Notes under the pieces: model-generated
Told to the model about the DNA's origin: nothing
Database searches by the model: none
The model's input: only the letters and a program-made list of their open reading frames with translations
Shown: positions 1 through 10,342 of the stretch, in pieces
How positions within the stretch are numbered: position 1 is the stretch's first letter
Layout: the number at the start of each line of letters is the position of its first letter
NCBI GenBank assembly: GCA_025331435.1
Contig: JAIWNI010000086.1
Coordinates: 1 to 64,000, forward strand
Length of the DNA: 64,000 nucleotides
Direction of reading: 5' to 3'
Source of the DNA: Choanephora cucurbitarum
Lineage: Eukaryota; Mucoromycota; Mucoromycetes; Mucorales; Choanephoraceae
Position numbers and translations under genes: made by a program

Positions 1-9
1 ACATTAACC

Positions 10-429
10 ATGTCAGCAGCTCATCGTCTACACGTTCAATCTCTCTATAAACGCTCTTTGAAGCTCTCTCTCGATTGGTACATTCAACGTGATTTATGGC
101 GCCAAAAGGCCTTGCAGATCAGAGCTCAATTTGAACAGAACAAGCATGTCACTAACCCCAAGGAAATTCAACAACTTGTTCAAAACGCTGAAAACCAATT
201 GAAGGAATGGGCTCATCCTGATCCTTACAAGTGTAAGTGGTCTTATGCTTTGTATGTCGAGTGCTTGTTATCTTACTTTTTTATTTTTCGATAGTGCCTA
301 TGGGTCCTGAAGGTACTAAATGGGAACGTAACCTTCCTCCTATTGTTGTAAGTATTTACTGAATTAGAGACATAAGTGGTATTGACAATTTTTGTTTATT
401 AGCATGATGCTGCTGCTCACCACCATTAA
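10..429 (+). CDS. NDUFB9: NADH dehydrogenase (complex I) LYR subunit, NDUFB9/B22-like
   Basis: Predicted accessory subunit of mitochondrial complex I, of the LYR-motif family that binds acyl carrier protein. Exons 10-232, 295-347 and 403-429 join in frame to 100 aa. The first 40 residues carry the LYR-type motif (LYKRSLK) followed by a W-x5-R-x-K helix, and the second exon gives the MGPEGTKWERN-P-P ending typical of NDUFB9. Both introns (62 and 55 nt) have GT-AG ends with GTAAGT donors. Fungal homologues are about this short, while the animal protein is longer. The start is the first ATG in the window; regulatory sequence lies outside. The family call is from motif recognition, not alignment. 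Confidence 0.85.
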
Positions 430-781
430 ACAATATCTGGCCATTTTATTATTGAATAAATCTGTGTTTGTTTATGTATTTTATATTTAAAAAAAAAACG
501 AGAGAAAGAGAGGAAATACAGTCAACATTGCTCGAGTCTATTGGATACCCTATAAGCTACTGTTCATTCGAGAAAAGAGAGGCAGGAAAGAGATAGCTAG
601 CGGAAGGAAGGCAGAGACAGTGGGAGAAGAGGTTATTTCTGATCTGATAAGGGAATGAAGTCCAAAGTGTTAATTCTAATTTCAAAAGAAACATCCAGAA
701 ACATCGAGTAACCCAAAAAAATAAAAAAAATATAACCAAAAAATCAACTCCTTTTTTCTTTCCTATTTTTTTTCTCCTTAT
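430..781. other. Intergenic region between NDUFB9 and SNRNP27
   Basis: Contains the NDUFB9 3' end (AATAAA at about 454) and a purine-rich stretch followed by T-rich sequence just before the SNRNP27 start. I see no further gene. Confidence 0.6.
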
Positions 782-1361
782 ATGCCTCGTTCACCTTCAC
801 CTCGTAGACAGAGAGAATACAGAGACCTAGATAATCCTCGCTCTAGGTCACGCTCCTATTCGCCACGTCGTAACCACAAAAGATACCGCGAAGACAGTCG
901 AGAGAGAAGACGCTATAGAGATGACAGTCGTGATCGCTATGACAGTCGTCGTTATCGTCGTGCATCTCCTTCCAGAAGAGGTAATAACGAGTCCACTTGT
1001 TGATGGCTGTACCTGTTAACTTTCTTTTTTAGATCGTCGCTATCGTAGTCGTAGTCGATCCTATTCACCTGATCATCGTCCTCGTCGACACCATCGCTCC
1101 AGTAGTCAAAGACGCCGTGATGATTCCAGAGACGAAGCAGAAGAAAAGAAACGATCGATAGACAAACAAGAAGAACAGCAACAAGAAGAAGTGGATCCTA
1201 ATGAAGATGAAGAGACAAAGATGATGCGATTGATGGGATTTGGCAATTTTGATACCACAAAAGAAAAGCATGTGCCTGGTACAGATATCTCTGGAGCCAA
1301 GGTCCGTAAACCACTTAAATACCGTCAATACATGAACCGAAGAGGAGGGTTTAATAGGTAA
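782..1361 (+). CDS. SNRNP27: U4/U6.U5 tri-snRNP 27 kDa protein (SNRNP27)
   Basis: Predicted nuclear splicing factor of the U4/U6.U5 tri-snRNP. Exons 782-980 and 1033-1361 join in frame to 175 aa, slightly longer than the human protein (about 155 aa). The N-terminal 110 residues are an arginine/serine-rich RS domain; a Gln/Glu-rich linker follows. The C-terminal 50 residues hold the family hallmark: an MMRLMGFGNFDTTK block, then HVPG and the KPLKYRQYMNRRGGFNR ending. The strongly conserved C-terminus makes the assignment firm. The single intron (52 nt, GT-AG) falls inside the RS region. The gene is independent of its neighbours, and the start is the first ATG after a T-rich leader. Confidence 0.92.
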
Positions 1362-2490
1362 TGTGGCTAATTGAATAATGGCATGGGAAGCAGATAACTC
1401 ACATGAAACTGATATTCTAGGCCCTTGGATGGATAAATTAATAAACTCGGTTTATTTCAACTTGGGATGTAGTTTGGATAGGCATCAGAGATGTTCTGTG
1501 GGAGGGTCTGTTGTTTAAATGATATGTTGTATAGTGTGTAACGCTGAGAGAAGATTTTGTCGATGGTCAGTAGAGGTTATACGGAAAGAAGAAAGCAAGC
1601 CAATCTATATGATAGTGTTCAGGAAAGATGGATATCATAGGCAGAGGTCTTGGGCAAATTGGTTGAAGCAACCATAGACAATTGAATTGATCATTCGATG
1701 AAGTAGAGTGAGAGAGAGAGAGATTATGGATCAACTGATGTTTTAATGAGTAAGTTTGAATACAATGGTGAACAAGTCAGTTCAAACAAAATCACAGGCA
1801 TGGAGAACTAGAAGTAAGGTAATGGAGTGTTCACTTTGTCCAAGCAAAGACTCCTTGCTTGACTGAAAGTAGTCATTTTGTAAGGATAATCCAGGATGTG
1901 ATTAAATGAGAAGAGAGAGAGAAGCATAAGTCTTTATTTATCAGGAAACTAGCATTGATTGTTGGACAACTGATTCACTATTCGTAATTTATCACAAATA
2001 GTAGTATAGAATTGATCTGAACCTGACTGTATTCCGTAGCTCGAATGCATAATTCTGCTTTAAAGAAAGACTGCATGCCTTTCATTTAGAGATTGACTCT
2101 CATCTGTAAGCCCATGATACATCAGACAATGATTATAGCATTTGAGAACAAGTCATTACCCATGACCACCAAGAAACGCCTCACTTTTCATATAATCCTT
2201 TATTATTCTTTCATATTCAATGAGAATAGGTCAGTTATTATCCTTTCGTATTCAATGAGAATAAGACAGTTCTTATTCAAATGCACAAGAGCAGTAGCAG
2301 TATCTATAACCTAATTTCTTATTTAAATGTCAAATCCTTGATTGTAATTTTTCCCTTTTTACTAAACAAATAATTTCCGAAAAAAGTGGATATCCTGGGT
2401 GCAACAAAAACATGTGTCCCAGCAAGCCTTTTTTTTTTCTTTTTCTTTCTTTCTTCTTTTCTTTTTAATTTATAAGCTTTCTTAATTCTC
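1362..2490. other. Intergenic region with a short tandem duplication
   Basis: About 1.1 kb with no supported gene. It holds short GA-rich runs (about 1708-1722) and one tandem 35-bp duplication at 2200-2269. The small open frames have no family features. The last 60 bases are a T-rich promoter or leader for the VAP gene. Confidence 0.6.
2200..2269. repeat. Tandem duplication, two 35-bp copies
   Basis: Copies at 2200-2234 and 2235-2269 differ at four or five positions; both contain TATTCAATGAGAATA. The arrangement is directly adjacent, so it looks like a local slippage or unequal-exchange duplication. Confidence 0.8.
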
Positions 2491-3451
2491 ATGTCGATCC
2501 AACTTGACCTGGAAGACCATATTACCTTTGAGCGTATGTGTGTATAGATAGAGTTAAGGTTTTTTAAGTTTAGAAAAAGCCAGACTGACGATTGTTAGGT
2601 CCCTTGACACGCATTGTCAGACAAAACGTTGTTATCCACAACCCTCACAATCGACCTGTTGCCTTCAAGGTCAAGACAACAGCACCTAAATTATACTGTG
2701 TTCGTCCCAATTCGGATATAATTCGACCCAATGAATCTGTGGATATCCAAAGTAAAACAAAAAAGAGTGTTGACTGGACTTTGGGTGGGCTAATATTTTT
2801 TTTTTACTATTTTAAAGTTATGCTCCAGGCATTTAAAGAGGAACCTCCCCTTGACACCAAATGTAGAGATAAATTCCTTATTCTCAGTACTTTTCTAAAT
2901 GAAGTGACTGAAGCCATGGATTTACATGATTTGGTAAAAAAAAGAATGGATATATGACTTGTTTCGGATCATGGATTAACCTCTTTTTATATTAAAGTGG
3001 GCTTATGTTGAAGAGAAAGAGAAAGCAACTATTCATCAACGTAAATTGCGTTGTCTCTATGTCAGCCCCAATTCGACTGTTGCTGAGCAACCAGTTGAAC
3101 GATCTCCACCTGTCATCAACAAGCCTATCCAGAGAAATGATGTGTCTGAACCTGTGAGTATTGTTGTCTACATTATTTTATCTATACTCATGATTTCCCC
3201 TCTAGTCTGCACCTGCTCCTGTACCTGTTCCTGCTGCCCCTGTTGTTCCTTCTGCCTCCAATGAGGAAGATGTAAAGCAAAAGATGAAGCGTATGGAAGA
3301 AGAACTTGATCGATACAAGCAACAAGTGAAAGAATTACGTGAATCACCTAATGAGAAATCCATTCAGACCACTGGATATCCAATCAGTCTCTTTATCTTA
3401 TTGGCCTTGTTTATTGCAGCTGTTGCTTATTTTGTTCAATTCTCTAAATAA
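2491..3451 (+). CDS. SCS2: VAP / Scs2-like ER membrane protein (MSP domain)
   Basis: Tail-anchored ER protein that recruits FFAT-motif proteins to membrane contact sites. Exons 2491-2533, 2599-2751, 2818-2933, 2998-3153 and 3206-3451 keep frame and give 237 aa. An MSP domain fills residues 1-120 and includes the diagnostic PVAFKVKTTAPKLYCVRPNS block that forms the FFAT-binding face. A Pro/Ala-rich linker and a charged coiled coil (DVKQKMKRMEEELDRYKQQ) follow. A single C-terminal membrane anchor (residues about 217-235) precedes the stop. All four introns are short GT-AG introns. Domain order and length match fungal and animal VAPs. Assigning exon 1 rests on the MSIQLDLEDHITFE start. Confidence 0.9.
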
Positions 3452-3551
3452 ACTTTTTTTTTCTATTAATAATAATAATAATTTTTTTTTAAAGTTTCAA
3501 AATTTTCGAAACTCTTTCTTTTTTTTTCTTTTTTCTTTAAAAAGTAATAGG

Positions 3552-5175
3552 ATGCCTACGTTTGATAAACAATTACCAGGAGAGGGTAAGACATATATTA
3601 CACTTCAATACCTTTCAAGACTAGCTTTATGGGGTTATTTTCGACAGGTCAAGGTCATCTGTAAAGCACCTGTGCCTGCTGAAGGGCCTCTCTTGGTAGC
3701 AGCAAACCACTCTAACATGGTCCTGGATCCTATCGTTCTGATCGCCACCTTTCCTCATTCCAGAGCCTGTCATTTCTGGGCCTTGGCTCGCTTCTTCCGT
3801 ATACCCGTTGTAGGCTCGATCTTAAAGGCAGCAGGTGTCTTGCCTGTCGATACCAAAACCCATAGTAATGCAAAACTATTTGAACATACACTTCAATCAT
3901 TAGATCAAGGTGCCGTAGTTGCTCTCTTTCCAGAAGGTTAAAAATGATGATCAAAGTACGCAAATGAATTATGTCACTCAATTATTTCATAGGCACATCT
4001 TATACAGCGCCCAATCATTTACCATTTAAGGATGGTATCTCTTGGGCCAGTTTTGAATATCTAACTCAGTTGACACAACAACAAAATCCAGAAAGAACCA
4101 GTATTTCGATTATTCCAGTTGGCATTACCTATACAAACAAAAATCGATGGCGAAGTCAAATGGTAGTCGAGTAAGCTTATTGTTTCTTTTAAAATGTGGT
4201 CAATGTCAACTTAGCTTTCATTTATTTTTTTTAAGATATGGTGAACCGATTATCAAGACATTAGATGATTTAAAGGCATTTGAATTGGATCCAAAAAAGC
4301 ATGTAAAACAATTGACAGATGAGATAGCGAAAGGAGTTGAATCCAGTACAATCAATAGTCCTGATTGGTAAAAAAGAAAAGGATAGTCTCTATCTTCATT
4401 ATGGGGCTAAACTTTCTATTTTAGGGATACAACACATGCAGCTAAACAGGCACGATTTATATTGATGGGTGATTCTAAAAATGTTCCCTTGGATCAATTT
4501 GTACGATTATCCCAAAGTTTCATCGGTCTCTTTCACCCAGACCACTTGGCGTCAGATGAAGAACGAGCCGAACTTCGCAATCGACTCTTGTTGCTGTCCA
4601 AGAAACTACGCTTACTTCAACTGAATGCCTGGGACATTGACATGTACGAACACCACGAAATCACCCTTACCAAGGCCAGTCTTCGGCTGATCTCGACCTG
4701 GACCAGTTTGGTGATTCAGATACCCTTGTTTTTACCGGGCATGATCATCAATTCTCCCTTCTATCTCTTGGGTCGACTCATTGATTCCTATGAACCTTAT
4801 ACCGAAAGTGTCTCTCAAGACAAACTCATCTTTAGTTTCTTTCTGGCCATTCCTGTCTATGGCAGTCTGATCTGGTGTCTTACGCACTATACAGGCTTTG
4901 GGTATCTGTTGAATCTGATGTGTATCATGATGTTGTTGCCGTTGTTTGCATGGTACCATATGGCCTTGATTGATACCAACTATGATATGTTGAAACGAGT
5001 GATTGCTTCCTGGCGTATCTTTGTGGCCATTGTTCATCCTGAGGATCAGAACAGGGTAGCCTTAGAGGAATGTGTGGCCTTGAGGAAATGGTGTCGAGAA
5101 CAGACAAGGGCATTGATTGTACGTCTAGCTCAGTCAGGGGATACAGATGCTCAAGTCTTGTTGGATTGTGTATAA
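3552..5175 (+). CDS. Glycerol-3-phosphate / DHAP acyltransferase-like protein (PlsC family, GPT2/SCT1-like)
   Basis: Predicted ER enzyme that transfers an acyl group to glycerol-3-phosphate or a related acceptor at the start of glycerolipid synthesis. Exons 3552-3936, 3993-4170, 4236-4367 and 4425-5175 give 481 aa. The N-terminal half has the PlsC signature: N-H53-SNMVL-D59 (an HX5D form, as I recall for the yeast Gpt2/Sct1 branch) and FPEGTS near residue 126, then SIIPVGITY. Two strong membrane segments lie in the C-terminal third (about 365-420). It is shorter than yeast Gpt2/Sct1 (over 700 aa). Substrate choice cannot be read from sequence. Its stop codon is 18 bp from the stop of the convergent HEN1 gene. 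Confidence 0.75.
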
Positions 5176-5193
5176 AACGATTTTATTTTATCT

Positions 5194-6356
5194 TTATGAG
5201 ATTGTACAGTGAATAGTGTTATGATCGAATGTGAACTGTTGATTTAGTTGACAACATTTCGACAGAATGGATCGAAGTGATTCTTGTGTCTTGCAGATAC
5301 GTTGTACACGATCTATCTTCCAGAGACTCTCAAAGTCCAATTGAACAGATCTAGGCTTCTCCTCTTGAATGGCCAGAGGAGTGGGTATAAGATAATGGGA
5401 AATATTCACATTGGACCAATCAGTGATCGGTTCAAGTTCAAATGAATGGGTCATCTTGAGGGCTGGAGACTGTTGTTGGTAATAGAGTTCTCCATCACAC
5501 AGGGCTTGAAGGTAATGCTGGATTTCAGTCAGCAATTCCTCTTGAGAGAGTTCACGGTCTGTAGGGAACACAATGTGCTTTATAAGCTGATGCGGTGTCT
5601 CAGTTACCTTCAGTGGCTGGGGTCGATCTGACTGGATAAAGATGCATGCCTGCGTACAGTGTCCGTGATCCAGTGCATCCTCTTTCCCACTCAAGAGACC
5701 AATCCCATGAAATTCAACTTGATAGCCGTACTTGGTTGCGCCTGTCTGACACCATGCTTCAAACTGAGCACGAGTCCATTCAAACTTGTGATCGTCATGG
5801 CGAAAGAGTGAGTGGGGTGTACCATACTGTAGATTGGGGAAATAGACATTGTATTCAGCATTGGGTGTGGTGACGATCATCAGGCGGGGTTGATAGGTGC
5901 CTAAGGTGACATCGAGAAATCCCTCAAGGACATCAGGATAGACGTGTTCAATCACTTCAGAACAGACAATGGCTTCATAGTCTCTTAGACGAGCATCAGC
6001 CACGCCAATGGAACCCTGATAGATATCCACAGAGAGTGGAGAGGCACGAGGAAAGGCATGATCTGAAGCATGGGGTTTACAGGCCTCCACTGCTTCCTCA
6101 AGTACTTCTGGGTCAATATCGATACCTGCTAGTTTTCTGAAAGGTGTATCAGGACAACACAGGACAGAGAGAACACTGGCTTCACCACAGCCATAATCGA
6201 GTACCTAACATGGGGTCAATCATCTTATGGATCGTCTATTCTATTGCTTACTGTCTCTATCTGAAAGCGATCAAGCGTATCTAGAATAAACTGGCGTCTT
6301 TGTTTCCATAAGGAAGGAACAAATCGACCATCAGAACAATGATCATGATCTGCCAT
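5194..6356 (-). CDS. HEN1: Small RNA 2'-O-methyltransferase HEN1
   Basis: Methylates the 3'-terminal 2'-OH of small RNAs and protects them in RNA silencing. Exons 6356-6252 and 6204-5194 (minus strand) give 371 aa. The start MADHDHCSDGRFVPSLWKQRR at 6356 is preferred; an in-frame ATG at 6434 would add a hydrophobic stretch that does not fit the family. Motifs are the SAM loop VLDYGCGEASVL, the acidic GIDIDPEVLEEA, the metal-binding SEVIEH and the FRHDDHKFEWTRAQF block, which together are diagnostic of HEN1. There is no N-terminal dsRNA-binding part as in plants, so it resembles the short fungal/animal form. It is divergent from the C1-dysferlin gene, with 244 bp between starts. Confidence 0.92.
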
Positions 6357-6600
6357 CAAGACAATAAAATCCCAAAAGAGTAAAAGTAAGGTTGACTTGA
6401 AAAATGAGAAGGTAAACAACAGTGTGAAAATCAATCTGACTCTGTTTATCCAATCATACTTTCGGATTCTATTTTTATATCCTTTCTCTCTCTCTCTTTC
6501 TTTCTTATGTAAAACTGCATCAGCTCTATAAAATGATACATTTGCATAAGCATATTCACGTGAATTTATCTCTTTTTTTTTATTTTTTTATTTTCTATCG
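6357..6600. promoter_or_regulatory. Short divergent promoter between HEN1 and the C1-dysferlin gene
   Basis: Only 244 bp separate the two divergent start codons. The region contains CT-rich runs (6481-6505) and a long T-run before the right-hand start. It probably drives both genes. This is inferred from position alone. Confidence 0.45.
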
Positions 6601-8231
6601 ATGCTTCATTCATTTGAAGAAACCACATTCAGTAAACCCACCTATTGTGATCTCTGTCAAGGTCTCTTATGGGGTCTTGTTAAACAAGGTCTTCAATGTT
6701 CAGGTAAAGACAAGCGCGTTTAGATAATACAGCTACTCATCTAGACTTAGGTTGTCAAGCCATCTGCCATAAACACTGTCAAAACAAAATGCCAGGCTGT
6801 AGTCGAGAGAAACTGGTAGAGAACCCTACTATCTATCGTAAAGAAGATACACCAGCTACCAAATCATTACGATCACTTCAACAGCAACTCGATATCTCAA
6901 AGGCACCTAAAAAAAAGGCCACAGTCCCTTCTTCAGAGGAATTGGAGACCATTCTCGTATCAGCCGCCATTCATGCAGATCAAACCCAGGTGGCTGAACA
7001 ATACATGGCTAATTTACCTCCCTTAAATCCTCAGACAACAGCCAAGAACTTTTCCCGATTTGTGTCTCGATGTGGTCCCATGTTTACCTTTCGGGATCGA
7101 GTCATCCTGTTGCTGAATTGGGATAAGCCTGTAGAGAGCTGGATTGCCCTCTTGGCCTATTGCCTGCTCTGTCTCTATCCTTTCCTACTGACATTGATCC
7201 CTCAGGCCATTGTCTGTTACATTATCTTGACCATGTTGGTATCTCGACAACAACAACAACAAGACAAATCAGATACCAAACCAACACCTCAACCTGCTTC
7301 CAAATTACCTAAAGTGGAATCCACAGCTGTACCTCAACCTGCCTTAGGTCCTTCTAAATTCAACAATCTGGCTGCTGCTTTCTTCCCTACTGCCTTTGAT
7401 GAGTCCAGTCCAGAATACATGAGAAACATGCAGAATTTACAGAACATGATGGGTGAATTGAGTGATGTGTATGATTTGATTGCTTCTCAACAGTATTGGG
7501 TTGATTGGTCTGATGAACAGAGAACATCTTCTGTCTTTCAGTTGGCTGTGTTGAGTTGCATTCCTACCTTGTTGTTGGTCTGGTGTGTACCCTTTCAGTA
7601 TCTCTGCTTGATGACTGGCATGGGCTTGTTTATGCTGAATACTCGGTTCATGAAGTTCTTGACGAAAGAATGCATGCCTTATCTGACTGAGTTGGGTCAA
7701 GAGGGCTATCAGAAGTTTAGATCTTATGTTGCTCAAGTGGAACATCAGTTGGATCAACAAGAGGCTCAAAAGGAAATCTCACTGTATGAAAATCAACGAT
7801 GGTGGCCTGAGAGTGGATTTGTACCTCATGTAAAGTACTTTTTTGAGTCTAGATGGCGCATTGTATTTGACTGACCACAAGGATAGTTATTGCCTGGTGA
7901 ACGTAGTCTATGGTCAGATAGATCAGGTAAATTAAATTATCCTGCCAAAGAAGAGTTTAGTGCACCCAAGGGATATGCCTGGAGAGAAGATGATTGGATA
8001 TTGGATGAATCAGGTCCTTGGATGGATGATATTCTGTGCTTAGGTAAGTTCATCTTGTCTTATTCTTTTTGAACTTTTATACAGAGTGTCTATATAGAAT
8101 ATACTGTCGTGCCTGAAAGTGGAGGCTGGGTTTATACAGATCATAATTGGCAACATACTGCTTCTAAACAAGAAGACAATGTCACACGAAGAAGAAGATG
8201 GGTTCGTCATTGCCAAAAAGATTTAAAATAA
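6601..8231 (+). CDS. C1-domain and dysferlin-domain (Pex24p/Pex30-like) membrane protein
   Basis: Exons 6601-6703, 6751-7829, 7887-8043 and 8098-8231 give 490 aa. An N-terminal phorbol-ester/DAG-type C1 zinc finger is complete: H3, C16, C19, C33, C36, H41, C44 and C51. Two hydrophobic blocks lie in the middle (about residues 157-190 and 295-335), the layout of reticulon-like peroxisome/ER proteins. The C-terminus is a split dysferlin domain: [10 protein letters not shown]..., [10 protein letters not shown], then [10 protein letters not shown] and [10 protein letters not shown] role in ER or peroxisome membrane organisation is inferred from Pex30-type relatives. For the last intron, the donor GTAAGT at 8044 must pair with the acceptor at 8097; the nearer AG at 8084 would break the frame. 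The stop is 12 bp from the importin gene's stop. Confidence 0.82.
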
Positions 8232-8243
8232 ACTATCATTTTA

Positions 8244-10173
8244 TTATTCTTGCATATCAGGCGATTCGCCAAAATATTGATCCACAAGCTTATTAGCAAA
8301 GGCAAATAATTCTGGATCAGGAGCAGGTGCTACTGCAGCCAAGACTTCCATACAGTCAGGCACACTATCAATGACCTCTTTACCCTGCCCAGCGCATTCA
8401 GTCAACAGTCACTTCTATTTCTCATCAAACTTACCTTGGAGGATTCAGTCAAGAGGAGTTCAATATAACCAAGGCCTAATCGAATCATGTCTGCATCTTG
8501 AGATTTGATCAGATCCAAAAAGGAAGGCAATAAAGAACGATGAGCCAATTTGTCCAAGTGTTCAGGACCATGGCTTGCAATGTTCATCAGACAGTAAGCA
8601 GCCTAAGATAAATATGAGTTTCTGAACAAGAAACTGACTCAACAACTTACTCCTTTACGAATATCAAAGGCACCTCGACTTACTAAATCAGATAGACTTT
8701 GAATCGTCTCTAATTCTTCTAAAGTCTGGATAATCTCGGTACGTTGACTGTTCACTAAGGATCAGAATCCCAATGTTTAATGTCATCTCCAGAGCTCTTA
8801 CCTGGACGTGATGTTGGACAGAACCCATAGCGCCTCCTTTCGAACGACTCTACTGAACCAGGTCAGTTCATTATCAGAGTCATCAACACATGCTGCTTGA
8901 TTTACCTTTGATCGGATTGAATCAACTTGACAATCGTCGGCAAGAAAGAAGCTTGTTCATTCAAGACAGCCAGATAATCCTCAGAAGCCACAAGGTTACC
9001 AATGGTTCTGAGGACAGGCAAGACAACAGGTCCTTGATCAGACAGATGGGTCAACTCAGTCACCAAGGGCTCAGCAAATCCCATACTCATGATTTCCTCT
9101 CGAAACTTATCACTGACAGCTGTCAAGTAACTGATGACCCAACAGATTTCTGTGGCTGTATCATTGTTATTGAGATGCTTTAATAGTTTAAGGCTCAGGT
9201 TGGATTGAAAGAAGTCTTGTAGTTGTTCTTCTTGACCTCGTGCAAGATTGGCCAGAGCGAAACAAGCAGACTGAATGAGACGTACGTCGTTGGTATCTAA
9301 CAGATGAACCAACGGTTTGATAGCACCATTGTCTCGAATAGTAGCACGTACTTTATCATCTTGATCATCCATATCACCTAAATCTTCTGCTGCCATATTA
9401 CCCAAGGCACCAGCAGCCACTTCTCTTAGATTCTATTGAAATAAATAAGCTACTAGTGGAATGATTCGGTTTAAATAAGCTACATTACCAAATTATCCGA
9501 ATCCAATAAGGAGATAAGATAAGGTACTGTAGAGGTTGATTTGATCCAGAGATTGGATGGACCGGCAGCAATATCTAGTGAGAAAGATAAAAAAAAAATA
9601 ACCATCAGTATCAAGTAGGACATCAAACACAAGTGTTGTTTATCTACTTGATATGGTCTGTGCTGCCTCAATTTGTTCATCCAAATCAGATCCAGTCAAC
9701 ATACGCTATTAACGAAATTAGATTAAAAAGTTTTGGAATTGGTTAATGAGACTCACAGTCAAGGCTTCAATACAGTCACCATTGGTAATATAGTCAATCA
9801 AGGCTTGAGCAGGTTCAAGGACAAACTTGGCAATATGCTGAGCAGCAGTGATACGCACCTGTTTCGTCTCACTATGCAAATCTTTTTGAATGGCCTGTAC
9901 TTCTTCTTGAGTGAGTCGGTAATAGGGGCTGATGTCTTGATCATGCTCGCTTCGTTCTTCCATCGGTTCTTCTTCACCTGCACTCTCGTATTCTTCTTGT
10001 CGACTCAGGTTACGGAACCGTTTAGCAGTAATCAATTGCTCCCGATGTTTCTTACGAAGCGTTTCATTGATAGCCACGCGACGTCTTAATGTTTCATCGG
10101 GTGTACGTGAAATACTTGTTCTTTTGTACAGTGTACGGTGGTCAGATACAGAGGGTCTTCTTTGTTTACTCAT
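8244..10173 (-). CDS. Divergent importin-alpha (karyopherin alpha) with altered NLS-binding grooves
   Basis: Adaptor that links nuclear-localisation signals to importin-beta. Eight exons on the minus strand (10173-9757, 9705-9648, 9574-9489, 9432-8906, 8849-8802, 8747-8651, 8602-8435, 8384-8244) give 513 aa, the family length. The N-terminus has an importin-beta-binding-like basic segment (LRRRVAINETLRKKHREQ) and an acidic linker. Armadillo repeats follow. In the major site the usual Trp-x-x-x-Asn pairs are degraded: the Trp is Q in TISNIAAG, A in GALGN and F in ALANLARG. ARM7 keeps WVLSN. This suggests a specialised paralogue, perhaps with a changed cargo range. A canonical paralogue presumably lies elsewhere in the genome. 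Confidence 0.85.
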
Positions 10174-10342
10174 AGTGTGAATGAGAAAAAAAATAAGAAA
10201 AAGACAGAAAAGAAAATTCGACACATGGGAGATTTATGCAAAATGAGAAATGTGACTTGCATGAATTCAAATCGATTTTGCATAAATCCTGTCAAACTTC
10301 TTGTCTTTTAATCCTTTTGATTCCTTTCCAACAAAGACATTG
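10174..10342. promoter_or_regulatory. Divergent promoter with a 14-bp inverted repeat and an upstream ORF
   Basis: The 14-bp sequence at 10231-10244 (GATTTATGCAAAAT) recurs inverted at 10275-10288, with 30 bp between the arms. ATGCAAA is octamer-like. On the plus strand an upstream ORF of 16 codons begins at 10261 and ends at 10311, before the main ATG at 10343. The repeat is seen directly; its function is inferred. Confidence 0.6.

Noticed and set aside
8044..8084. Intron in the C1-dysferlin gene ending at the nearest AG
   Set aside because: This choice gives a premature TGA; the acceptor at 8097 restores the frame and the dysferlin motif, so no frameshift is needed.
10301..10342. Start of the coiled-coil gene at 10301
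   Set aside because: The codon there is TTG, not ATG; the first in-frame ATG is 10343.
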